DNA of 64,000 nucleotides, from positions 434,001 to 498,000 of the forward strand of contig VZSE01012296.1 of NCBI GenBank assembly GCA_013398275.1. Direction: 5' to 3'. Position 1 is the stretch's first letter. Each line of letters starts with the position of its first letter. The translations under genes were made by a program, and so were the position numbers. Positions 38,560 to 49,600 of the stretch are shown piece after piece. Source of the stretch: Promerops cafer. Its lineage: Eukaryota; Chordata; Aves; Passeriformes; Nectariniidae. The notes below the pieces were generated by a model. It saw only the letters and a list, made by a program, of their open reading frames with translations, did no database searches and was not told where the DNA came from.

Positions 38560-40416
38560 TCTGAAAGAGGCTACAGGTTCCTCTTGTACTCTTTAGGCCA
38601 TGCCTCCCCTCTTTCCATAGATTTTTGGCTTGAAAATTGCTTTGTATTTATTTGTGAAACACTTCTCTGCAAGTCCAGCAGAGCTGTTGTAGAGGAGCCT
38701 GCACAAGTTTGTGGAAGAGAAATCCTTGGAAACTGAAACTGCTCTAGCAGTTGAAACACAGAAACTGTTCTAGCTCAGGAAACTGCTGAGCTGCAAACCC
38801 CTGCAGCCAGTGCTCCAAAGGAGCAGCATTTTTGCCTGTTCTGCATTTCTGCCCTGCCCTGGGGACCTGCTTTTGGTCTCTGTTGAAAGTGGGCCTTTGG
38901 ACTCTGGGTGCAGTTGCCTTATATCAGTTATCTCTGCTGAAGGAATCCTCTGGCATCTTTCCACCATGTTCCATCTGGTTTCAAGGCCAAACGTGAGGAA
39001 GGCAAACCTCAAAAGGGCATTTTCAGGAAGACACAATTGTCCAATTGTAAAAAATGACTTGTAGGTTGAATAGAGGCAGTTTTGTGATGATGGCAAGAAG
39101 CAGTGCTGAATCTAAATAAATATAAGGCTATCCTTTCTATCCTGTGCCTTATTCTTTTAAAATATACTGTGCTATTTTCACCTGAATACTGATTCCATTT
39201 GCAGTATTTGGTTAAAAGCTCTCAGATATAGGTGTGTCTTAGGAACTTTTCTTTCTCTTCAGTAATTTGCCTTTTGCTTTTCTGGTGTTGTGCTCTAACC
39301 ATAAAAGCAAATGAAAATTTTTTATTTCTGAAGCAGTGAAGTACAAAATGCAGTAATCGACTGAATAGAAAATAATAAAGATATGGAGGTTAAGTTTGAA
39401 GGGATAAAGAAATGGGGAACAAACAATGAGTATATTAGGGTACTACAGTAAAATACAGAAATTAAATTTCATATATATAAAAGGTCAGATAATTTCTCTT
39501 TTTTTTTTCCTAATGTAGGATAGGGGAGTTGAAGGACACAAAAAAAGTCATATAAAGACTATTTATTCTTCCCAGAAGTGTGTTGGTATCATTGCTCCCA
39601 AAGTGTGTGGAAATGCTGTACATATTTTACTAGAAATACTTCGTTGTGTCCCAATACTTGGTAAGAGATTATATCCACAGAGGTCTGAACTGTCCACTGT
39701 TTTCTTCTGCACAGTGAACTTGGAATCCACATTCAAGTATTCACTGTCTTTCTGAATTATACATGTAATAGTCTGCTCAGTGAAATGTAAAGCCATCATA
39801 ATAGTCTTAAAACCCAAATGATCCAGATTCACCCCAGAATGGCTGACTGAGCAATTGTAATAGCACTGCTTCTGTGTGTGAGGATTAGCTAAATTCTGCT
39901 CCTTTTATCCACAAAGCTGGATGAATGTGCAGTGTTGCTGTCCACCGCCTTACTAGAAAGAGATCTGTCTTGCTCTCTGATTCTTATTTCTCTGGTGAAC
40001 TGACTCATACCCTTCTTAAAATACCTTGTCAAAAACCCAGTGCAGTCCCCAGAGCTGAGTTTCAGAGTCTGTCTGTAAACACAGCCACGTTTACAACATG
40101 GAGAGCCAAATTTCTCTCTGTGTGTGACAGATCATTTGCATTATCTAAATAGTGAGTAATTCCTGTGAGCAGGGATTCAATTTTGATATAGAAACAGTGA
40201 GCAAGTTTCACAGTTCTGTGCTTAGTGATCTTTGTTTTTCTTCTGTTGGCGAATAATGTAAAGTGCTAAAGAACAGACCACAACAAGAAGAATTTACAAA
40301 AGAGTTGAAATTGTAAGTACAGACAACTCTCTTCTGTATCTCATTGTGCATAGTTGGGGTTGTTGCCCAACACATAAACATTATGAAGCTATCTGTTATG
40401 GCTACAAAGGTAAAAT

Positions 40417-40450
40417 GGAGGAGGAGGAGAGCAGAGAGAGAGAGAGGGAA
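40417..40450 (+). repeat. Purine-rich GGA/GA tract
   Basis: About 34 bases made almost wholly of G and A: GGA repeats pass into GAGAGA, with a single C at 40432. It may be a short unstable repeat or an exonic-enhancer-like purine run. No exon could be defined around it. Confidence 0.75.
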
Positions 40451-41501
40451 ATTATGGAGCACAGGCAGGGGAGCAAAGCCTTTTGATACTGTACTTTCAG
40501 ACTCAAAACTTAGATCAATGAGGACAGAGCTTCTTAGATTGCTTTGGAGTACTGCACACAAACTTCATCTGAAAGGAAAAGGACACTTTCAATGTAACCT
40601 TCACTCCATAATTCTGAACAAGCTGCTTGCTAGTAGCATAGAAAATTTCAAATGTCTCCAAATATTAGAGCATCAAGCCAAAGAAAGAAAGAATAACTTA
40701 TTAAGGTGTTAGCACAATGTGAGTGACCTTCTTGATGTGACATTTTTCTGGCATAAGAAACACCTCCAGCAGATGTTTAGTAGTTAAAGCTATTTGAGAA
40801 GACTTTTCTGTAGAAGTGTGAGGCAGATCATTTAAACAACATACAACAGTCTCTCTGCCCACACAGGTAGCAGCAATTTTTTATGCTAAGGATGTATAAG
40901 AAAAAGGTGGTGCTTCTTTCTGTCAGAAGTGGAGATGCAGAGCCCTTCTCTCCTGTCTCCCTTGCTGCCTGTGTGCTCTAGGGCAAACGTACTTCATTTC
41001 TCCTACCTCTAAAGTTGTGGGGTTCTTTGGGTTGTTTTGTTGTTTTTATTTCACATGATGTTAAAGAATTTATCCGTTGTCTCTGAAACGTTTTGAGCAT
41101 CCCACTGAAAAATAGGCCCAGTCTTGTGTTTGAGGGCAGAAGCAGGCTGTCCTTGTCTGAAGGGCATTTTCACTCGAAGTGTTATTTTGTGTGCTACCTC
41201 AGGAGTATGACACAGTGTAACCTTTGTGTTGGCAGAAGGAAACCTGCAATGGGAGGTGGTTCAGAGCTGTGTAGGAAATGTATTTAGCCACGATGATTTC
41301 AGATTTGAAAGTATCCCTTGGTGTGTCTGCAGAGGGGAATAATCCTGCCAGCACTGTGCTTGGAGGCTGAGGAAGGACCTGAGCCTCGATGCCGATGTTG
41401 GATCAGTCACTCCCATCCCACTGGCATTCTTCAGCTGCCAGGGTGCTAGAGACTAGGGAGGTGGAAGAATGCCTTTCTCTTGGACCCAAAAACCTGCTGA
41501 G

Positions 41502-41952
41502 GACCTAGGAAACCCATTGTGATTAGCATGTCTTTGAACTCGATACATTCCTGGGAAAACTCTCTGGGTTTTGAGCAATCCATTGCATTTGTATTTCCTG
41601 ATGAGGAAACTAGAACTGATCAGGAATTTTCTGAAAGTCTGGATGTCCTGTATTTTGTGGGAAGGACGAGAGTGGATACAACTGGAATCCCTCTGGATTG
41701 CTGTCGTGATCAGAACATACCTTTAATGAGCAGCACGTTGGAGTCTGGTGCCTCTCAGGTTTTGCCAGTGCCCTGGAGGCTGTGCTGTTGCCTGACATAT
41801 TTGCATATGAAAGAATTTCAGTATTCGAGTAACACAGTAGAGTTTTCTTCTCTGGCAGGAGAAGGAGCAGAACAGAGTTCACAAAATTCCATACACCGTA
41901 GCTATGGTACTTCCTTGAACTGGGTTCCAAGTTCAAAGGCTGTGCTACCAGG
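41502..41952 (+). other. Candidate coding exon: long open frame ending on a strong splice donor
   Basis: The plus frame is open from a stop at 41498-41500 to a TAA at 41954-41956. It has an in-frame ATG at 41528 with A at position -3. The open stretch meets a near-ideal donor, CCAGG|GTAAGT, with GT at 41953-41954, just before the stop, so an exon could use the whole frame (about 141 codons from that ATG). Possible acceptors AG at 41500-41501, 41507-41508 and 41525-41526 are weak, with only a short pyrimidine tract near 41470. CpGs are more frequent than in the flanks. The peptide is mixed and acidic to neutral, with MSLNSIHSWENSLGFEQ at the start and cysteine pairs in the middle. It has no signal peptide or domain I recognise. 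About one open run of this length is expected by chance in the window, so this stays weak. Confidence 0.2.
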
Positions 41953-44900
41953 GTAAGTGCTGGTATAATCTCATTTCTGCTACAGCTGGCTTGGGCTTTT
42001 CCAGAGCCCTGGCATCATTTAACTTTTTTGCAATGTGTGTATAGGGAGATCTGCTTTGACATGCCTGATTTTCCTAGATTAATTTTATATTGTAGGCTCT
42101 AAAGAAGGGGGAGAAGGGCTGCTTTCTTCAATGAACAAATATTTTCAAGAGAAAAGTTCAAGTGGCATATCCCATTTTTTTTTAAATAGTGAGTGGTGAA
42201 ATGGCTTCAGAATAGGAGGGGAAAGCAAAGTCTTTTTCTCCATGTAAAAAAGTGAAATGAAAACAAGCTGCAGCACCTGAATAACTCTGCTAAAGAACAA
42301 ATACTAATTTCAGCTAAAAAGCTTTAAGTAATGTGGCGAGTATACTCTTATGTACATATAATATAGGGTTTGTTTGTCAATTTGGATGTTATCTATTCCC
42401 AGAGAGATGGACCTCTATTTAAAAATCCCTGTTGTTAACAGAGAGCTCTTGTCCTGTGAAACAGAAGACTGGGATGTGTCTGTCTTGCCCACCTCTCCTC
42501 CCCAGTATAGCCCCTGTGGGGAAGGTTTGCTGCTTTACCCCTTGATTTCCATGGGTGCTCTGTGCCCCTTTTGCCCACAAACCTCTGCCTGTAGCTGAAC
42601 AGTTGACTCTTGAAATTGCTGGTGTCTTTGTTTCTGAGCCCAAACATGGCCCATGTCAAAATGTCTGATTCATGAGCGCCATCAAAAATCTAAAAGGCTC
42701 TATCCAAATCAGTAGTATTTTCTATTTGAAGCTGAGGTGTTTTCTGCTTGAATCCCTCAGCCTGGTAACTGGAAGAGAATTCCTTGAGCCTTACAAACTG
42801 ACCCCATTGGCCACACCAGCTTTAGGCTGGAGCTGCAATTACAGTTAAAGAAGTGACTGGGGAAGGCAGGGGGCAGGTGAATTTTTACATATGAAGTGTT
42901 GAAACAGAAAAGCATGGACTTGGTCCATGACAAACATTTTAAAGAATGTTACTCTCAGTATTCAGTTCACCTCAGAAGTATCTTGATTGATCTGTTCTTG
43001 GCATGGAGAACTGCAGCTGAATGAAGCCTCAGACTCTGAGATGCCTCCCAACACTTGTAGTCACGTTGACATCATTACATGTTCTTATTTTCCTCCATGG
43101 TGCACTTGTTCTTGTATGCTCTTAATTGAAAATTTTCCCAAAGCATGCCATGAGGCAAAGTGGCAGGCATTATTCTTACAGCTTTCCTCTTTAAAGTATT
43201 AAGATTATTTTTATTGTACTAGAAGAAAAATTTGAAGTGCGGCAGTAGGAGAGTGATGAAAGAAACTTGTGGCAGAGACAGAAATGGAGATTGTAGTCTA
43301 TGAACTCACTAAACTATGATGTTGAATGAGTAAAAACTGTCTGCAGCAGTGATGCTCTGGCTGCTTTAGGACTGTTTGTGACTGTCCATTAGTGAAGCTG
43401 CTCTCTGCTCACCCCTGGCTGAAGGCTGTCTTAGGCCAGGTGAATATACTGCTGAATATACCTTACTTCAGAATTCTTTTCCCAGCATTGTATCTCAGCT
43501 TGTTGGAATTTTGCCATCACCCTCTAGAAATAAGCTGTACAACCTAACTGTAAATCAAAAAGAAAATTATTTTCCTCTAATTGTTTTGGAGAAATATATT
43601 TCTGACTAGAAGTCTTCTCACCGGATTTCTGTTTATTATGGTCAAAATAGTCAGGTCTCCCTGCATTTAGGTTGTCTGAGGATTAAACCCCTGACTCTTT
43701 CAGCTTCTTACATAGTGAGGATTTTTTCAATGTTTCTGATCATTCTTAGTACCTGCCACTCATAAAGCACTCCATCATGTTTTCCGACTTCTTTTCGAAG
43801 TCAAAAAACCCCAATCCAATAAAGGAGATTAGATTTCTGAATTACATATATGGACTCAAAATTACTTTCCTAATTTGTTTTCTGTATAGTGTATTTTACA
43901 TCTTAGGGTATTTATTATCTTTTGTTTGGGATTGTTTCTTCATTCTCTTATCTGCTAAGATGTACATGTCTGTCACGATGTAATGCAGAGCCTGTAAGAT
44001 GCTTCTGTGATTCAGATTATTACTTCCAGTGTAGAGTATTTGGCATTTAATTGCATTTGGATCTCACATTTGACAATGTTGCTTGCTCACCAGGCTCCCT
44101 CTTAAGAGCTTCATACTCTTCCTGTCATGATTAACCTGAATAATTTCGTGTAATCTGTGTATTTTGTAACTCCATTCACCTTTGACGTAGCACAGGGAAT
44201 CTGGGTTGGAGCAGAATTCTTGAACATGTTGGAAACCACCATAAGAACTGAGTTATCAAGTAACTGCTGCTTAGCTGTATATGGAGGACAAGATTTTTTC
44301 CTGTAATTTGAAGTTAAACCCAGGATATAAGATTTCACTGTTCAAATGTCATTGCTGACACGCAGCTCAAAGAAGATTTGGGGACTATAATGGCAGCTTT
44401 TCTATTCTTTATATGATTTTTTAATAGAATAGAACTTTAAAGAAGTGATTCAAAGGGTCGTGAACACTGACACTTGTGTAAGAATCCCATGTTGATTTTC
44501 TCAGTCATTAAGAGGGAGGCTGTATTATTGTTCTGTTTGTAAATGATGCTGCTGCATTGCTCATTTCCTGCTTTCCTGTTGTTCTTCTGAGACTCTCTTT
44601 CAGTTTGTGAACAGTCTGTGGTGTACTTAAACTGATGCAAGTAAAGGAATTGGATTGATGAGAGTTATTTAAAACTCTTTAGCTTTCCAGCTGAAGTTCA
44701 GTACAAGAAGTGTTTAAGATCATATTATCAAAATGTCAAAGAATCAAAGGTAATTAAGAGCCCTGATCTGGGTTCCAGGGAAATCAAGAGAAACCTCATT
44801 GGCAGGAAGTCAGTAGTTATTTGTAAGCTAGAGAAATCACAAGTTTTAAAGGATTTGCAAACCAAATAAATGAAATAATTTGACATCTTGATTCAAAGTT

Positions 44901-46382
44901 TTTCTGCCTAAAAGCATTGACCTGTCTTTGTTTGATAACCTGTATTGTTCCATGTGTTTTAGTTTTGTACATGAAGTAAACATTGGTATCAGGGCATCTA
45001 GCCATGAAGATCCTGTTACACAGAGCTACACTTAATTCTGCAGAAAACAAAGAGCAATGCTTTATTTTAATACTCTTTGTATTTTAAACTCCAAGGATGA
45101 TGTTTGTGGCCCCACCTGGGGAAAAGAAATGGGAGAAAGTACAACAACTGTGTTCACATTTTACTGAACTTGAAAGTGTAACTTCATTCTGTGCATCATT
45201 CCATATTTTGTGTATTTCATTTATTATTATCCATCTAATAACTGAATAGTGTCTTTAATAGCTGAAAAAGATAATTAGGAAACATGAGAGGAAAGTGTTC
45301 TTATGGAAACTGTGTAATATTCACACACATGAAACAGGGCAGATGCCTGGCTTTATCTTTTTCCCTGAAATAGGTTGCCTTAAAATTCCTCTTACAGTGG
45401 CTGTAAGGACTTCATGGCCACAGAACAAAATATTTGCTTTCAAAGCTTGAATGAACAACCAAAACATGCTCCTGAACATGTTCTTTACCAGACATATGGG
45501 AGAGAAGGAAGGAAACATAGTGTGTCTGCATCTGTTGAGATACTCCTCACATTCAGATTATGTGATTGTTGCTTACTTTAAAAATGCAGGGTTTCCAGAA
45601 GGCCTGTCTTTCATTAGGCCAGCAAGTGTAGCTGGAAGAGGAAAAGGGCTTTTGTGACAAAACCTTTTAGGTTTCAAACTTTTCTAGTTGGTCTAGTGGA
45701 AAGAAGATCCTATCTCCCTATGTTATTACTGTGTTTTGCTAAGGAAAAAATATCAATCAGTTGCTGGACTTCAGGACTGCAGAGGAGGTGCTTTTGCTTT
45801 ATGCCAGTGACCACAGAGATCTGCTAGGGGCAAATGTGGGTAACATTGCCTCCATTCAGTAAATACAATGAATAAGACACTTCAGTCAGTTATTCACTGA
45901 AATACTCAAAATAGAAATATATGGAGAAGGATCCCATATGAACAACTGTGGTATATGTGGTGAGTTTATCACCTTGCACTCTGCTTTTTGTAAACTATTA
46001 AGAACTACATAAAATCCTGGAGGAAGTCAACACCCAAATGGTGAAAGTATTGGTTTCAACAGAGCTGTGGGAAGCCAAAGCAGTGTGGATCTTTGAGAGT
46101 GGCACAGATTATGTGTCTGTTGGTTAAAAGAATTGAAAGAGCAGCTAGTCCCTATATTCATAATATATGGTACCCAATTTCTCCCAGCTGTCCTACAGCT
46201 GCCACAGACTTTGCCAGGCAGCATGGTTCAGGTTTGCCTCTGCTGCTTTGGAGGTGTGGAGTGCCTGTCAGGGCCAATCTTGCCTTACATCTGTGTGGCA
46301 CCTGGATCTAAAACCCTGAACTTGTCATTCTGTATGCAGCCAGCAGGTCACCCAGCCATGCTCGTGTGAGTGTGGCTCAGAC

Positions 46383-46475
46383 TCTCCTTCTGCACTTCCT
46401 CTCCTCCCTCTCCCCCCTCTTCCAGATCCTCTCCTGTGCTTTCCCTCCCTGCCCCGCCCCGCTTCCCGCATCCCA
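46383..46475. promoter_or_regulatory. Pyrimidine-rich block with GC-box core, possible promoter-like element
   Basis: About 90 bp are strongly pyrimidine-biased on the plus strand (CTCC and CCCTC units). The block contains CCCCGCCCC at 46452-46460, which on the minus strand is a GC-box that Sp1/KLF proteins bind. CpG is otherwise rare nearby. A YY1-like CAAGATGGCG lies at 46645-46654, about 190 bp downstream, and a 10-bp perfect inverted repeat at 46514-46547 lies between. The combination could mark a non-coding RNA promoter or enhancer. There is no CpG island and no recognisable first exon, so this is inference. Confidence 0.25.
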
Positions 46476-46513
46476 GTTGCTGTCCTCAGGACGTTGAATG
46501 AAATACTTTGGTC

Positions 46514-46547
46514 TAAAAAGCTTGAGTGAGTTGTGAAAAGCTTTTTA
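46514..46547. repeat. Perfect inverted repeat, 10-bp stem and 14-base loop
   Basis: TAAAAAGCTT at 46514-46523 is the exact reverse complement of AAGCTTTTTA at 46538-46547. The stem is AT-rich and could form a hairpin, but it is short enough to occur by chance in a window this size. Confidence 0.7.
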
Positions 46548-46644
46548 TTACCTGCCAGAAGTTACTTGTCTTTGCAACTCTTGCAAGCTCTTCTGGTTAT
46601 TTTTACTTGCAGAGTGTTTTTTCCCCCATTCTTCAGCTGCTGGG

Positions 46645-46654
46645 CAAGATGGCG
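46645..46654 (+). promoter_or_regulatory. YY1-like CAAGATGGCG motif
   Basis: CAAGATGGCG matches the AAGATGGCG core bound by YY1, which in vertebrate promoters lies just downstream of transcription starts with this orientation. The reading frame from its ATG ends after eight codons, so it is not a coding start. Confidence 0.3.
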
Positions 46655-49600
46655 TTCATTTGGCTTCAGTTCTGACAAAAGATAAATGAGCTTTGGGCCC
46701 TCAGTGATTCACTTTGGCTGCCAGAGGGTTCCAAAATAGCAAACTATTTTTCATAACTGCAATGTGATATGAAGTGAGTTGCAGCAGGTGCTCTAACATA
46801 CACTACAGCCGTCTGCAGAGTGGGGAATTCATTAAAGTTTCCTCATTTGTCCAAAAAAGTCACCTTTCGGAGTGGCTAGCATTCTGTCTTTGCCAGCTGA
46901 AGGTACACTCTCCTGAAGCCAGAAGGAGAGAGGGGGTTTTAGTTGTGTAGGAAGTACATACTGAAATGGAACTGTGCAGTTAATTTGTTCATCTTGTGAA
47001 GAATCATTCTCACTTAGTGGATTCATCATTTACTTTTCCATTCAGTGTAATTTGATTTGCTGTTTCTCTCAGGGATGCAGATAGCATGGATCCATGATTT
47101 TTTGGCCTTTATCTTATTTTTAATTGCATTTCAATGTCTTTTGCTTTATAGATTTGCTGCAAGTAGAAATTTGTATTGTAGTTCCAGAAAATAATCAAGT
47201 ATTTAGCACTTAGTGTGCTCTTGATAGAAAGCTTCCTTCCTTGGGCTCACAGTGAAGAAATCAGGGATACCAGCTAACCTGATAATTCAATGTGCTCATT
47301 CAATTTTTGTTTAAAGATCTGTATTTTCTTGTAGAAAATGAGAATAAATTCTCAGAGGTATCAAAGCATGTCAGAGCCCATGCAAACAAAGCCCATAGAA
47401 GAATTTAGAGGAATGGGCTGTCTTAAAGGCCAAGCACAGATCTTGCACAGGTCCCTACCTGCCATCCCACTGACATAAATAGAATACCATGTAACCACTC
47501 AGGTCCTGCAGAATCAGCTCTTGAAGAATTTATAATTCTCATATAATTTCTCAGACATGGAAAATGTAATAAATATTAATGTTATTCTCAAGGAACAGTT
47601 TCCAAAGAAGAAATGCACAGATAAATTTAAACTTATGCATATTTTAACCCATAAAATACAGATTTTTCTTAAAGTGCAGGAGTGTTTAAGGTTTATATAC
47701 AGCCAGTCTTCAATACAAATGTTTTCCTACTGAGTAAGATTTATGTGGCCATGTATTGTACCTAGAGGTCCAGCACACAGCATCATGTTTACAAGCACAT
47801 CTTAACTAAGGCACATCTTTCTTCCCTGAAATATGCAGCACCCAAAGAAGTAAATGTTGTCAGTGATGTAGAGGCCCCCCCTTGCATTGCAAGCACTGGC
47901 ATCACAGCTTCTCTTATGGTTTGTGGTTCTGTTTCTGCTGCCTGGCAGGAAGTCAGTGATCCCAAGGACATTGCCAAAACTCACCTCATAAAACCTTAAT
48001 AAAAAGTATCCCCTCTGATGCAGTAGGTAGGTAATGGATGGCTACACCTCCCCCCATGGGCTGAGTTCCCAGAGTGTGGTTCATTCTTTCTGCAGGATTT
48101 GTAGTACGATTTTTCACTGCAAAATTTCATCTCCGTGGTTTTTTTACTGCTGAGGAGCAGTGGACAAAAGAAGAGACTAACTGGCAGGGAAATGGAACAT
48201 TGTATGAAATGTTTCTAATATTTGTTGCCATCCTCAGCCTCCAATGGAACTAGAAAAGAAATCTCTGTTACAAATTCATCACTCCTGCCCTTCCAAGGAA
48301 AAGCTATGAAATCAACCTTCATAAATCCCCAAAAGCTAGGAGAAAAGCCTTAATTTCCCAATTATGATTAATATAAAACACATTTTAAAAGCATGCTGGA
48401 GAGGAGTGGTGGTCAAGACTAATGTCTTCAGGCTTCTATCACGTAATATAAATAGAAAGAAAAAAAAGGTTAGAAAAGCAATAAGGCAAAGCAATTTTAT
48501 TAATGAAGTGATCTGTGGTACAGTGTTTATTCAGCCTGTTAGGGTTTCTTACAACAGCACCATTTGTTACTCACTGGTTGTATTTGATTAATGCTGACTT
48601 TGTACCCTCCTTTTCCTGCACTGATAATGCTGTACTTCCCCTGAGACTCACAAGGCAGAATTTATACTTTGGTAGATAAGAGAGAAAAAGGGAGAGCAAT
48701 AAAAATAATCTTTGGTTTGATCTTTTCCAATTTATCCCTGTATCTGGATAGAAGCTGGATATATGGTGTGTGATCAAGACCAGCTTCCAAACAGTACAAA
48801 GATTCAGGCTTCTTGAGTAAGGAAGAAATCTTGGCTTTTGTGGAGATCCTGTTCTTAACCAATTTCATAAAGAACAGAATGGTGAGCTCATCTTTTGTGT
48901 CAGAATTCTCAAGCTAACTGCTCTTCAGGTCTGCCCCAGCACACTTTTTGCATCTCATATGAAGTGTAGAAACACACATTTCACACGATACCCATAAGTG
49001 TTTTGACAGATGAGATCTGGCAAATCCTTTTTGCGCTGATTTGCAATGTTAATTAGAATAGGAAAAAAAACCCAACTCCAAAACTTTGGCTTCTGTGCTG
49101 CAGCAACAAGTGGGAATGGCAGTGTGGTGGTTGATGTTTGCAGCCTCACTGGAAGGGGAGGGCATTGCCTGAGTCCAGCTGAACCCCTCACAGCAGCGAT
49201 GCCTTTTGAGCTCTGGGTCAGCTCTGCCAGTGGGGCAGGAGTATGTGCCACTGGGGGATTGTATTTTCAAATTAATTTGTGCCTGGCAGTTTTCTTGTAC
49301 TTTGCAAGTGGATAAATCAGAAATGCCTGGTGGCATTTTGTACTCTACTGCATGCGGAAAGCAGGAATAAGAGAATATTAGAATATTAAGCTCTTAAACC
49401 ATTTATTCATTTAAATATTAATGAATACTAGAATTAGAGATGCCCAGGTGCTTGTTCTTCAACCCAGATATATTTATTATGTGGTGTTTTCCTTCCATAG
49501 TAATTTTTCATAATATTACGTGCATATGTAAATTTGATGCAAGCTGAAAAAAAAACCCAAACAAAAATTGTGTGAATGTTTTCCTTTATTTCTGGTATTG

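Larger units (their letters stand above)
33761..41500. other. Non-coding DNA, no gene recognised
   Basis: No exon or RNA gene was recognised. The block contains the paired 62-bp direct repeats (36676-36737 and 38498-38559) and a short purine-rich GGA/GA tract at 40417-40450. A stop-free run of 122 codons at 40344-40712 (plus) has no motif I know and no convincing splice signals. GC content rises modestly around 34050-34145 and 38800-39000, without any identifiable gene. Confidence 0.65.

Noticed and set aside
40344..40712. 122-codon plus-strand frame with a basic segment encoded by the GGA/GA tract
   Set aside because: The arginine/glutamate stretch comes from a simple purine repeat, and no homology or splice signals were seen.
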